Of a stretch of DNA of 64,000 nt, positions 27,280 to 39,300 are shown one piece after another. Positions within the stretch are counted from its first letter, which is position 1; each line of letters begins with the position of its first letter. The stretch is from Luscinia megarhynchos (taxonomy: Eukaryota; Chordata; Aves; Passeriformes; Turdidae): NCBI GenBank assembly GCA_034336665.1, contig JAPFBE010000003.1, positions 16,594,360 to 16,658,359 on the forward strand, in the 5' to 3' direction. The translations under genes and the position numbers were made by a program. The notes beneath the pieces were generated by a model, which saw nothing but the letters and a program-made list of their open reading frames with translations, made no database searches and was not told where the DNA came from.

Positions 27280-27335
27280 GCGGCCCCTCCCGCTCCTGCC
27301 CCATGCGGGACAGCACGCGGGCTTCTCCCCGGATC

Positions 27336-27495
27336 GTGGAGTCACGGAATGGCTTGGATTGCAAGGGACCTTAAGAACGTCTCGTTCCCACCCTCCGGCC
27401 GTGGGCAGGGACACCTCCCGCTAGACCAGGTTGCTCAGTGCCCCGTCCAACGCGGCCTTGAACACTGCCAGGGACGGGGCATCCCTCAGCAGCAG
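27336..27495 (-). mobile_element. CR1 LINE 3' fragment with many CpGs
   Basis: The order of blocks matches the reverse complement of an avian CR1 3' end: cacggaatggcttgga, aagggaccttaag, gggcagggacacct, ctagaccaggttgctcag and ccttgaacactgccagggac. I count about 10 CpGs in 160 bp. The copies near 13.5 and 52.3 kb have almost none at the equivalent sites, where TG or CA is found. It forms the outer shoulder of the REPS2 CpG island. Confidence 0.85.
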
Positions 27496-30400
27496 CGTTT
27501 TCAAAGTACCACCTGCTGCTGAACGTGCGGGCACCACAGAAAAGAAATGGCATAATTCGATACCCTGCAGTGAGTCCTAGTCGATTAGCCATGACGGTTT
27601 GAGAGAAGCATCTCACCGTGCTCTCTATAGTCTTTGCTTTAACGTGAAGGGCAAAGAGTCCCTTGTTCTTGGAGACGAGATTCCTCTTTATTACTCTTTT
27701 GTCAGCAGTGACACTGTAAATGTTCCCTTTACAGGTTGAGCAACACCTCAAAAGTCAGGCAGGTCAAGAGGTGGGAGACTGGGTACATCTTAGCCAGGAA
27801 GTTGTTTTTGTGTCTCATACTGCTTTCTGCAGCCTTTCTTCCCAGCAATTGTTTGGGGAAATTCAAGGAATAAGCTAATCACAGATATTTACAAGGTGAG
27901 CCTTGTAAATGTCCGTGACCCACAGAGGAGTCAACGCAGCAGCTTTGGTGCATAGACATGGCCTTGCCCAGGAGAAATCAGATTACCTGCTCTTGTTTCC
28001 ATCCTGTACAATTAGCAATGTCGGGCCAGTGCTATGACCTGTGTTCCTGAATGCAAAATATTTGGGAACTCAATGTGGTTTAATTTTTATATGCTTCTTT
28101 ACTATTAATTCAGAAAAAATATGAAATCCAGATGTAATAATTTTACATAACACTTTTACTAGAAAAATAGTTTAATTTGTGGCCTGTAAAGCAAAAAAAA
28201 ATATTACTGCCTCATCACATGCTCTTGTTAACTGAATATTGTTACCTCTTTTTAAAATCATGTTTTAAGCTACTTTATCATCTTCACACCACATATCTGT
28301 GCCTTCTTCTCACTTGCACAAAACATGCAAACTTCTAATTCCTCTAATCCAAAATGAAGATCTGTTCGTGCCTTCTCAATGTGTAGAACACTGTACGGGT
28401 TGTTAGATAACAGCTATTGCAGGTGAATCATTTATACTTGTGTTTAAAGATGGAGTGTTACGGAGAAACGATTTTTTTCTTTTAGGGACAGAAGATTATT
28501 ATGGTATGTTCTCATTTTAAAACATATTGTTATGCAGGAGGGCAAGACTATTTCAGCAACTGAGTCTTGTAGCCTAAGTTAAAGTAACAAATATCTGATG
28601 TAGCTCAAAAAAATTAAGCAAGTCCTCTAGAGAAGGCTCTGCAGATCAGAGAGTGAATGACCCCTCAACTGCAAGGTACATCACCTGGAGAGTCCTAAGA
28701 TGTTACTGGCTTTTTCTGTATCTCCAGCCAGGTACAAGGTACTGCTCTGAGGAAATGGTGCCAGCCATGTGGAGAGGATGGAGGGCCATACCGAATTATT
28801 GCCATATTTAACTATATGACTCTCATGATAAAATATCTTCAACCTAGCTTATGGAAGAACAGCTGGCTTCCAGATGAACTTGAACAGGGGTGTTATCCTG
28901 ACAAGCAAAAGAAAACACTGTCAATGATTTGTGCTAGTTGTGCATTTTCCTGAAGATGACCAGCTCAATACTTGTGATGTCTCATCACAACAAATCCACC
29001 CTTTGCCAACACTCCAGCAGACACCAGTTGATCCTTGTTGATGTGTCAACCAGTTCTTCAAAGTTTTTCTAAGGTGGACCCTGGCAGGAAGATTTTGGAA
29101 ACACACACCGTTCTGAAAACAACAGTCTGTCTCACCAGCCACACCTCTTATTGCCAACACACACAGCTGCTTTTTTTTTTCTCCTTTGGACAATTTTCTC
29201 TTCTTCCTTGACCTTTAAAACTTGCATTCCTCTCTCCATACTGCCCACTCTCATCAGAAATGACTCAGTGGCTGTGTTCACAACCAGTCTACCCCAGTGT
29301 TGTTATCTCCAACATGTCTCCAAGACATGAAAGAAGTGAACCACCATAAGCTGAGGGAGGAGGCAGGGAAATCCATGCCTCTTGTGCCTGCAAAGTAAGT
29401 GAGCCTAGAGCTGCACCAGGTGTGAGCTGACCACCCCTGTTTTTATTCCCTTTGGGGAATACAGGGAGTGCTCAGGTGTCTGCCTGTTCCCTGCAGGTGT
29501 TCTGCAGTCAGCAGTGCCAACCACATCAACTTACTCTGCTGCACTCCTTATGGAGAGTTTTATTCTACCCCATGTGCCACAGCCACTTTCTGTATAGTGC
29601 AGTGCGCCTTGTGCAATGATATTTATGGCCTTTGTGTGCTTTAAAGTTCTGGTGAGGGTACATTAGTTCAGACTAAGAGGCACTTAATGATAACAAAAGC
29701 CATATAAATATCATAGGAAGAGAGATTCAACCTTCCTGTTTACATGGAAGCTGTGACATCATTTCATGTTATAAAGCTTCCCTACAACTAAGAAATGCTA
29801 CATAGCAGGCTCAGAAGTCGAACAATCCAAGTATTTATTTTTTGCTGGAGAAAATAGTAATGTAAACTGAACTGAAAGATGACTTATCAAAGTATGGCTT
29901 AGATCTGTGTGTGGTCCTCCTTCCCTCCCCACCCAACTAGTAATGCAATTACTTACTCTGAAATCAGCCAGCAGCAGTCCTGCAAACAATTGTGTGATCA
30001 CGTGTGGGAGGGAGACAGAGGTCGTTGTGGGAAAAAAAAATAAATAAAAATAAAAAACACCCCACCAACCAAAATAAATACCACTTCCAAAGATGTGCTA
30101 ATGGAAATAACAGTAATATGGACAATAGGTACTTTTTTGTTCCAGATATAAACTGGTATAAATTGTCATGTATAATATAATACATAACCTCCAGTAAAAA
30201 AATTCTCCCAATATTTTAGTATTTAGAAGATCCTGGGAATTTTTATTTGCGCAGTAAAACCAAACACTAGTCACTCAAATTCATGTGTTTTTTCAGAAGG
30301 CTTAGGGTTGAGATCATGTCAGACTTGTCCTGGTCCAAAAGGCATGAGATCTGGCTAGCAGCTGCTTTCCATTGACAGTGGAAACACTCCATATATCTCT

Positions 30401-33400
30401 AGGTAAAGCTTTGGAAACTCATGCAAATAGTTGGCTGGAAAGCTGTGATTTAGCTTTTCCCAAACCAGCTCAAGTGAATCTCACCCATTGTTCCTCATAA
30501 CAATTCTATTTGATTTCTTTCTTTGCAAAATCAAAGAAGACTTTGATGGGGCAAGCAACTGGTGGGGCATGTTTCCTGACCACAGTATCAGACATGCTTG
30601 GAATATACTTGACAAGCTTGCTGTTTAGTGTATACATTCAGCATGCAAATACTCATACTCTTCTTTGCATTGTTGCTTGCATGAAGAGATCTCGTTTCTA
30701 AGAAAAACAGGAGAAATGCTTAATGAACTGTAAAATTTGATTCCCTATTCTCCAGCTTGTTAACACCTTTAATGAAAAAGACTCAGAAATAGTAACTGTT
30801 TTCTACTCTGACAATTCATTGTTTTCAAAAATTAGATGGCAGCATAAACTGTACATTATGGAAGATGCATTTCCTGGCAGGTTGTTTGCTTTCTGTAAGC
30901 AACTGAGTACATAATCGAGACTTAGAGTTTGTGTCATAAAGTATTTGACAAATATCCATGTATTAATTAGTTGGGAGGAGAGGAGGGAAGGAGGGAAAGA
31001 GGACCACACACAGATCGAAGCCATACTTTCATAAGTCAAATCTCAATCCAGTTTATATAACTGACATTATTTTTTCTAGCAAACAATAAATACTTGAATT
31101 GTTTTGATTTACTGGTATGTACAATTTTTTGGTTCCAGGAAAGCTTTGTAACTCAAAATGATATCACAACTAATTGCATTTAGAAAGTCTTTTTATAATG
31201 TCCTTTTATGAAGACTTATGCCTGTAGTATGAGCTTTAGTGCAGATGGCAAAGCCCATGCACACATTTTTGTAAGAGAAAGGACAAAAAAGTACAGTGCT
31301 TTTCAGGTAACTTTCCAGAAAAGTACAGCTACATTTCCATTGATTTCCATCATAGTGCCTCCAGTTTATTTCTTTTAAATAATGGATTCGTGTGAAATTG
31401 AGAAACAATTTAGGTGCATGTTTGTTTTTCTTTTAGTTTTAGTTTTGAAATACCCACTTACTTTTGTATTCAATAGAAGCAAAAGTCACTCAACAAACCA
31501 AACACTTGAACATGTCGTTCCTCTCGTGTTTTAACTTAGAAAATTCATGAAGCCTTCAGCAGCTATTCAAACACAGGTTTCAACCAGAACACACCAAACC
31601 TTACTTTGCAGGATTATCATTTCTAAAGGTCCTATCGTTGGACACTTGGATGCCTGAACCAAGAAATGCTGCCAGGGGAAGATCTATGTAATCCTGGAAG
31701 TCCCACACAGGAAAAAAAAAATTACAAAATACATAAGTAAATAAAAGGGAGGCTTATTAATGTCTTCTGCTGCACACACAAGATAAAATGTAGAACTTGC
31801 AATATATTCTGAAAGTTAACTCTATTTTCATGGACAAGAAGAGAAACACGTTAGGCAGAAGAGGCTATTATAAGACCACATATGATAATTAAAGAAAAAG
31901 TGCTTTGTGTGGCAGCTCATGTACCATTGCTTGTTTCTTCTAACAGTCTGTTATTGGTAACCACACTCCTAAGTGAAAAATAATCACAGAAAGGCACGGA
32001 GACATTAATCACTGCAATGAAGGCATGAATGCAAAGCAAAATGCATTTTTTCCATTTGAAGAAATAACAAGTAAAAAATTGCTGTACGTTTACTCATCTG
32101 TGTGTCCTGCAGCTAGTGTGCCACTCAAAATTTTGCCTTCAGACTTGCAAACAAATTCTAATAAGTGCTCAGTTAGGAGATAACCTATCAATCATAAAGG
32201 GCTTTCAGTGCTGCTACTGTAGTCTCAAGTTTCCTATGTAGTTTCGACCTGAATAAGTTCCCTTTTGGGAAATAGTATATGCCCTTATGCTGTTTTCTTG
32301 GTTACATTTTAACATAGCAAGCAGTCCACCTTGTCCTTCAGTTAATTCATGAACTCAATATAAACCACAAACAATCAGCTGCAATTCACTCTGGCTTCTG
32401 CTGTTAGTACAGACAGTGGAAATAAATCAACAATAAATTCTATTTATGACTCATTTTCCCAGACTAAAACTAGCTACAACAACGCCATTGCAGCTGCAAA
32501 AAGTATCGTGGCAGGCACTTTCAGCAGGAGTGTGCACTGTGCTGTGAAGCTTGTAACCTGCACATGACAAAGCTTTTCATTCAGCATCAGCCTGAGAAGG
32601 GCTGTACTGTCACTGCGTGGCTCTTTATGCAAAAGGCACTGTAAGAGCAGCCAGGGCTGCAATGTGATAGCAAGCTGCAGCTCTCAAATCCCTCATGCAA
32701 AAGTGGAGAAAGCCACAGCCAGTTCATATTCCCCAGCAGCCAGAGCTGCATCTCCCTCACCCATAGAACCATGCCCCAGCCTCACTACCTCTTCACAGCC
32801 TCTCACAGCGTGGGGTTTGTCGGAGCTGGGCAGCAGTGCCTGGTGCAGGGCAGTGGGGCAGGGCTCAGGAGCACGGACGGGCTGGTGGAGCAGCTCCGCG
32901 ATGTGCCAGCCACAGCCCGGCTGCAGAACCACTCTGACACCGTCATGTAGGAGCCTCCTTTCTCTTCTCCCACCCCTCCAAGCCCACAACAGATACTTGG
33001 GATATTGTTTCCTCCGATAAGAAACCTGGGAGACCTGAGTGGTGTTGGTTTGGATCAGGCTTTTTTTCTCTGCAGCACAGGAGAAGGTCTTCTCGTTTTC
33101 TTGTAATGCCCTCCCATAGCAGGGACAGCCTCAGACAGTCAGAGCCACAAACAGGAGATACACAGGAAAAATAACAGACCATAGCTTGCCTCTCAATGTC
33201 GCTGCCAGCCCAAACATCAGCAGCCTGTTCATGGTCAGCAGCCAGCAAGCAGGGGAAAGTACCAGAGAGGCAATTCAGTGCCTCTCTCCCATGTGGAAGG
33301 CAGAGCTGCAGAGTTGAACCCAAGAGGTCCCACATGTATTACATAGCTTGACCTGGGCCACAGTGAAGATAGAACACAAATGGTTTATGGCATGGTCACA

Positions 33401-34132
33401 GGAATAGCTTTCTCCTGGGAGCCTCTTGCAGCACAGAGCAAGACAGTCTCCCCAAATCCCTCTTCAGACTATGTCTCCTGCTTGCAGACTCCAGGAGGGA
33501 ATAGGGCTGGCTGACCCACTCTTCACAGAGTACTGCCAGCTTTTTTCCTCACTCTGCATCAACTCCACTGAAGGTATGCCTAATTTACAGTAATGTAAGA
33601 AAAGAAATGGTTTCTATTCTTTGCAATATGTTTAAAGTGTTTCATAGGTTTGATACTGAGGTATCTAAAGCCACAATTTAAAATAGGAATAGAATCAGGC
33701 CTGAAATAAAGGCTAGTCTGTGCATATATACTTTTTGTGTTATTGAGCCAATATCATGCCAATTATTACAAAAATCTTATAGTTACATGTGTTCTTATTG
33801 CCAGTATTTGACTGGCAAAGACTAAATATTGTTAGAATACTATTTGATTTGTCATTTGTATACATTCAGCATTTTTTCAGTGTAAGAATTCCAGGCAGTT
33901 GACAGCTGACATATTATTATATTAAATCTCATCATGATGAAGAGAGATGTGTGCAACAAAGACAAATTAGTCTTATGACTGAGGAGTATATCTTAGCGAG
34001 ACTCAGAAGTGTGGTACTGCTCCTACCTCTGCTACATTTGCTGTGCAACCCTGCAGACATCCCCTTAGTAGAAGTAGAAGAAAACATTTTCCAATCATAC
34101 TGCTTTCTACAATCATACTCAAATCATACAGT
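27496..34132. other. Intergenic sequence between REPS2 and RBBP7, proximal part
   Basis: AT-rich unique sequence. There are short A/T runs (for example near 28,190, 29,170 and 30,030). No open frame here resembles a known protein, and I see no recognisable RNA gene or clear transposon. A more GC-rich patch at 32,650-32,960 has open frames on both strands but no recognisable product. Confidence 0.6.
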
Positions 34133-34186
34133 CTTGTGAGATACAGACAATCTCCTGTGAGATACAGGCAATCTCTTGTGAGATTG
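34133..34186. repeat. 21-bp tandem repeat, about 2.5 copies
   Basis: The copies are cttgtgagatacagacaatc and cctgtgagatacaggcaatc (first 20 of 21 bases shown), followed by a 12-base partial third copy. The two full copies differ at two positions. Confidence 0.9.
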
Positions 34187-34228
34187 TTGGGCATTGAGAT
34201 GTTCTGAAAGGGTGAGGGGGACCAAATA

Positions 34229-34277
34229 AAAAGGAAAAAAAAGGAAAAAAAGAAAAAGGAAAAAAAAAAGAAAGACA
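34229..34277. repeat. Purine-only A/G tract
   Basis: About 48 bases of AAAAAGG and AAAAAG units on the plus strand with no pyrimidine over most of the length. Such tracts can form triplex DNA. The complement gives a spurious poly-Phe frame. Confidence 0.85.
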
Positions 34278-34364
34278 TGTCTGCTAGGCAGAGTTTAAGC
34301 TCTCCCCACTGGTGCAACCTTTCTCCTGTCTGAGCATTAGCACTGAAGAGCTCATGTTTGCACA

Positions 34365-34446
34365 CATGGATCTGCCTGGACATATCCTGTGTCTCCCCTT
34401 GCCTGCATGGATTCTCCTGGACATGTCCTGTGTCTCCCCTTGTCAC
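34365..34446. repeat. 41-bp tandem duplication
   Basis: Two copies start with catggatctgcctggacat and catggattctcctggacat, and share tcctgtgtctccccttg at the end. The offset is 41 bp. With the 21-bp repeat and purine tract it forms a small cluster of tandem instability within about 310 bp. Confidence 0.88.
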
Positions 34447-35164
34447 GCAGCACTGCAGGACAAAGCAGTAGATATAGCCTTTCCTGTTTACTACTCTGGG
34501 TGTGGTACCTCAACTGCTCCTGGCCCTAATATTAGCAAAACAATTGGAATTGGGCCACAGGATGTGTAGCTACTCTTTCGTGCTCGGTCAGTTAGATGTT
34601 TACAAATATTTCCTACAATACCATTCCAATTCTGCTCATAATTAATATTTCAATCCTTTCTGTTCAGGTGTAGGAACACTGCAGTGAAACTCAGGACTAG
34701 TTCTGTCCTGAAAAAGCAAAGCTAGAGACAAAAGCTTTTACAAAAGATTGCCATTTTACATTAAATTTTCCAGGGATGTCTGGTGTTTTTTGATCTGCTT
34801 TTGCATATCAAGCTATTAAAAGTGTCGATGTCTTGTAGCCTCGTGGAAACCTCAAAGGGATCTGCAGAAGCCACAGGTAAAGCATTTCAAACTAGCATGG
34901 TTCAAAAGCAAAGCCCATGCTCCTGGAATCCCTGGATTTGTAGTAAATATGCACCCTCTTTCCTAGCAAGCAGACAAGCATTTTTGAACAGTTGTATTTC
35001 TGAACACTGTTGTACTTTGCACTTAGTTTAAATAATAAACATTTGGCAAGACTTGCAGTCTTTAAAACTGCGCATATTTTAAGGGAGGAATATTTCCAAC
35101 ATGTTGGTTATAGTTTAATGAACATGCAGTGTAGTTAATTTGAAGGAGTAAGAATTGTTCATAT

Positions 35165-35304
35165 ATCCTGGTTTGGTGGTTTTTGGTTTTGTTTCTTGAG
35201 GAGGTTTGATTTTTTGGTTGGTTGTTTGTTTGTTTGTTTTGTCAGGAGGGCTTTGGGGGGTTTTTTGCTAAGTTTTTGTTTGTTTGTTTGTTTGTTTGTT
35301 TTCC
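35165..35304. repeat. G/T-rich region with two (TTTG)n microsatellites
   Basis: The plus strand is nearly free of A and C. It contains (GTTT)n at 35,221-35,240 and again at 35,274-35,302, separated by G runs. Confidence 0.88.
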
Positions 35305-36308
35305 TTTCAAGGTAAATAAGATACAATTTTATGAAATGTATGTTCTGATGTAGTTACAGAAGAGACTACTTATTTTTAGTATGGCATGGGGGGGAGGTTT
35401 GCAGGGGGGAAGAAATTTTATTGTGCTTTGTAGCACAACTGGGTGTTTCTTGTGCTAACTCATGGTACTTAAACACAGTCAGGTAATCCTGAGCAAGATC
35501 TTTTTGCACTTGCTTACCTTTAAAATCCATGAAAGGATACTGAATTTACATGGGGCTACACACAGCTGCTAAGTTAAGCATGTGCTGGTTAATGGTCTAA
35601 AAATTTACTGTAAGATAGATAGCACTGTAATAGATTAGCAATAAATGACCATGCCAGATGAGGCCTGATCTCAGTATGATTTTCTATTTTAATGAATTGT
35701 CATTGAGGCTTTCATGGAACAGTGCATTCTAAGCAGGCATCTAAATGAAAAGTCATCATCTAAAAAGTCAAACAACTTTTCCTGTTATAAGGGATATCAT
35801 GGAAAGAAAATTAAATACAAACAAAAGGGAAAGCTAAAAAGAATAACTAAGCAGGATGACTGGATATAAGTTCTGCAAAATCCTTCAATATTTAAAAGAT
35901 GTGTAAGAATTAAAAAAACATAGAGATAATTGTCAGCTTCCAGACAAATATATATCTTCTAAGATATTCACATTAAAGGCATTTCAGCAAGGAGAGAAAC
36001 GATTATGATATTGCAGGGTAATATCAGAGATGCTGAAATTCACCATAGAAAACCAGTCCTTCTGGGACATTCAGTGAACAGATGTTCAGAGAGTCTGCTG
36101 CTTGGAGTAGTTACAAATCAAAACCGTGTGAGAAATATTATAGATGCTGAAGTCTGCGAGAAGGACAGATTCTCCTTTCTGGATTTTTTTAATGTCAACT
36201 ATATTAATCTTTGATCCTGTAGATTCAGAAAAATCCAATTATCTTATCCCGAGAAAACTCAGCAGAGATATGAAAATGGAAAGTAATTCAGTTATCAGCA
36301 TTCCTAGT

Positions 36309-36365
36309 GTTTAAAAAAAAAATCAAATCAAACCAACCAACCAACCAACCCCCAAAAAACCCAAG
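36309..36365. repeat. A/C-rich tract with (CCAA)n
   Basis: A poly-A run is followed by about four CCAA units and then C and A runs. The composition is the reverse complement of the G/T-rich tract about 1.1 kb upstream. Confidence 0.85.
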
Positions 36366-39300
36366 AATTTTCAGAAGCAAAATTTTGAAGTGTGGCTTCA
36401 TTTGCCTCTTTTCTGGATACCTGGGTGGTGGCAGACTTTCACCAATAGGAGCACTAATTTTGGTCTGTCTCTACCTTCACAAGATTGACAGAAAGTTTTA
36501 GTCAAAAAGGTTCTTCTCTTCTGAAGGCTTGAAGATGTCAGCATTAGGTCTTATATGCAGCAGTCACTCAAGCCAGTGCACAGCACTCTCATAGCATTAA
36601 TGAAATGTTTTCTTCTTCCTTTACAGAACTTTCAGGGTTTTTTTTTTTTTCTTGCTTTCTGCAGTTCAGGGGTTACTGATGGAAAAGAATCAGCTTGTTG
36701 ATCCTTCTTTCCTTTCCTGAAGTTTTATCCTGGGCAGATGTGTATTGCTCAAATTTAAAAAGCATTTGCTTGTAGCTTCTCTGGATCATCTGTGAAATTC
36801 AGCATTCTATGCTACAGGGAAAGAAAGCACTATAGCCTCCACAGCAGCTATTAGCCAAACTCTGTATTATAAGTTAAATTAATACTGAGAAAAATCTTCA
36901 TGCTCAGGAGGAAGAAAGTAGCATGCAGTTGGCAAGGCAGCTATATTAAACCAGATACCAATCTCAGCAGTATCAGAATTAATTAGGAGTAATTGAAATC
37001 TACTTCTGCATTGAAGAGAGTAATTTTTTATGAATATATATTTTCTTATCTTTATGTTTGAACCTTTAAGATTATGATCATATTTGCATATGTTGCTTCG
37101 GTTTGATAACTGAAAATTGTATCTGACAATAGATGCCATTGTATTAGGATTGTTCTAGATAAAACATCTTAAAAAAATTAAAAAACAAAGAGTTTAAGAA
37201 ATAAAGTGCCCCACAATTAGGAAATATCACAATCAAAAAAAGCCTACACAATGTACTTCTAGTCATTTATGGGCACAGAGGTTGAAAAGTGAAAGGTAAA
37301 ATAAGTTCCCTAATTTTCAGCCATATTTGCAAAATAGTGATGGCATTTACCAGATTATCTGCAATGTGGTAGATGTGGCCTTACTCTGTACGAATATGCA
37401 TAGGCACAGATATACACAGTCTGATCTGACTTCTAAAGGATATGGTGATTTTTAACCATATTTCAAAATACAGCTTGCTTCTACTTCCACAGTACTAAAA
37501 TATCACCAAGAAAAAAAAATTATCTTTTTTTTTTTTTGCAACACTTTTACACATCTGTGGAAATTTAAGTAACTATGTAGCCACTGAGGCACGAATAAGG
37601 CCCATGGTTGCTGGAGGGAATTCTACTCTGTAATTGAATCAGCCGGTGTGGATCTCAGCTCTCAAATCAGATGAAATGTAGGCTGTTGTGTTTGCTTATT
37701 GCAGCGGTGACTGTACTGGTTTCCTCATGAGTAAAGATACCTATCAACACACTGTACTAATGACAGGGACAGTCTGTAACAAAATTCCTCACAGTAAAGG
37801 ACAGTCACATGCTAAAAGAAAAAGGAATACAGAAGCAAAAAAAAGCTCAGCTGCTTCCTTTTTTCAATACTGCTCAAGATATTATGAACATGAAGCACCT
37901 AAAAAAATCTGAATATTGATTTCCTCACAGTGCTGATGTTATCAGTTGTACTCGTTTCTCTCCAGTGTATCTTTTTACCCAATTCTGTTGATCTTTTGCT
38001 TCTGCTACTTAACAGCAAAAGCTGAGGATGTTACTGCCTCCCAGTAGTAGATGGTAAACACATGTTTTTCAAAGCAACAGCTGCACTTTCACAAAAAACT
38101 TTAATTTTCTTTTGCAATTTTACAATGAGATGAAGTAGCTGAAATGCTTTGGAGACAAAGGAGCTCATGAATAATTCACTTGACACCTTTATACTGAAGT
38201 ATGGGTGTCTTCATTAAACAAAATTGCCTCCTGTCAAGGGCAGTGAGAGGGCTTTGGGAGGAAGGCACCGTTGTTTCCATTTGAGGCCCCAGAGAATGCT
38301 CAGTATAATTTTAAAAAACTTTTTGCTTATTTTTACCCTTTCAATAATTTCAACATAAAAATAACTTGAGTTCAGTACTCTGGAAAATAATGCAAAGTAA
38401 AAAAATTCTGCGGGTATATAGATCACAGATGCTTATGGCCAGTGAAAAAGAGCAGATTATGCCTGTTTACACATATGGCTATAATTGCATATTGCAACAT
38501 ACAAGGTGTTTTATCCATTTTTTAGTATGAGGTGGTGCTGGACACTCTCCTGAATGTTCCTGAGAGTACCTGAGGTTCCCCTCAGAGCTGGATCAAGTGG
38601 GCTGGTGTCCTGGGGTGGTTCTGCACCTTATCTGTGGTTCCAAACACCTGCTGGAGCATGGTTTTATTAAGATCCAGGCAGATCCTTGGCATTCTTCCCC
38701 ACACAAACACATACCCCCGAGGCAGAGCATAAACTGCAGGCACTTAACATCCTTTTGCTGTCTCACTGGCAGCATCATAAGAGATGCCACTTTGGTTAAT
38801 TGCTGCAGAGCAGGAATGCCAATTTGGCTCTGGGTAGTGCAGGATGTGGATGGAAGCATGGATTCCTTCTCTGTTGGTAGAGAAGACTGCAATGATCTGA
38901 AGCAAGATTAGAGCCTGCAGCTCTCCTCCAAAATACCTGCCTGCTCTGATCCAGTAACATCTCAGCTTTCAAGCAAGCCCCCAAAGCTCACACAGCATGT
39001 AAATATTACTGATGATGGGTGTGAGAAAGCAGGCAAATGTCTTAATCAGGTAGTAAACACTGCATTTAATGAATTGCATAGACAGGAAAGCTGGGATAGG
39101 GCTTACAGCAAAGAAGATCCTGAATTACCAGCAGAAGAGCCACAGGCCTTCAGTCAGGGTCTCTTGAGAGGGAGATAAGTGGAAGAAGCCATATTTAAAA
39201 TGTATTTAAAGGTATTTAAAATGTTTTGGGGAGCTATTCTAGAAATAACAGTGAACTACCTCCTTCTAACCAGGGAACCTGCAAACAAGACTGGAGTAAA

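Larger units (their letters stand above)
26460..27335. promoter_or_regulatory. REPS2: REPS2 CpG island
   Basis: Base composition shifts abruptly from AT-rich to strongly GC- and CpG-rich at about 26.46 kb and back after about 27.5 kb. The island covers the start of intron 1, the whole coding exon 1 and the region upstream of it, as expected for a TATA-less vertebrate promoter. The GC richness keeps several overlapping frames open on both strands, and those frames are not genes. Confidence 0.85.
27021..27335 (-). promoter_or_regulatory. REPS2: REPS2 5' UTR and core promoter region
   Basis: This is GC-rich DNA directly upstream of the REPS2 ATG, with several GGGGCGGGG and GGGGCCGGGG Sp1-like boxes, no TATA box that I can see, and two short tandem repeats listed separately. 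The transcription start cannot be fixed from sequence alone. A CR1 copy marks its outer edge about 315 bp from the ATG. Confidence 0.6.

Noticed and set aside
26428..27414. Long GC-rich open frames over the REPS2 island (328 and 144 codons on the minus strand, 233 and 189 on the plus strand)
   Set aside because: They overlap the real REPS2 exon 1 in other frames, have Arg/Pro/Ala-rich low-complexity translations, and exist because a GC-rich island has few stops.
32664..33335. Overlapping frames of 118 (plus), 98 and 130 (minus) codons in a GC-richer patch
   Set aside because: Neither strand gives a recognisable protein, and the frames overlap each other in a locally stop-poor stretch.
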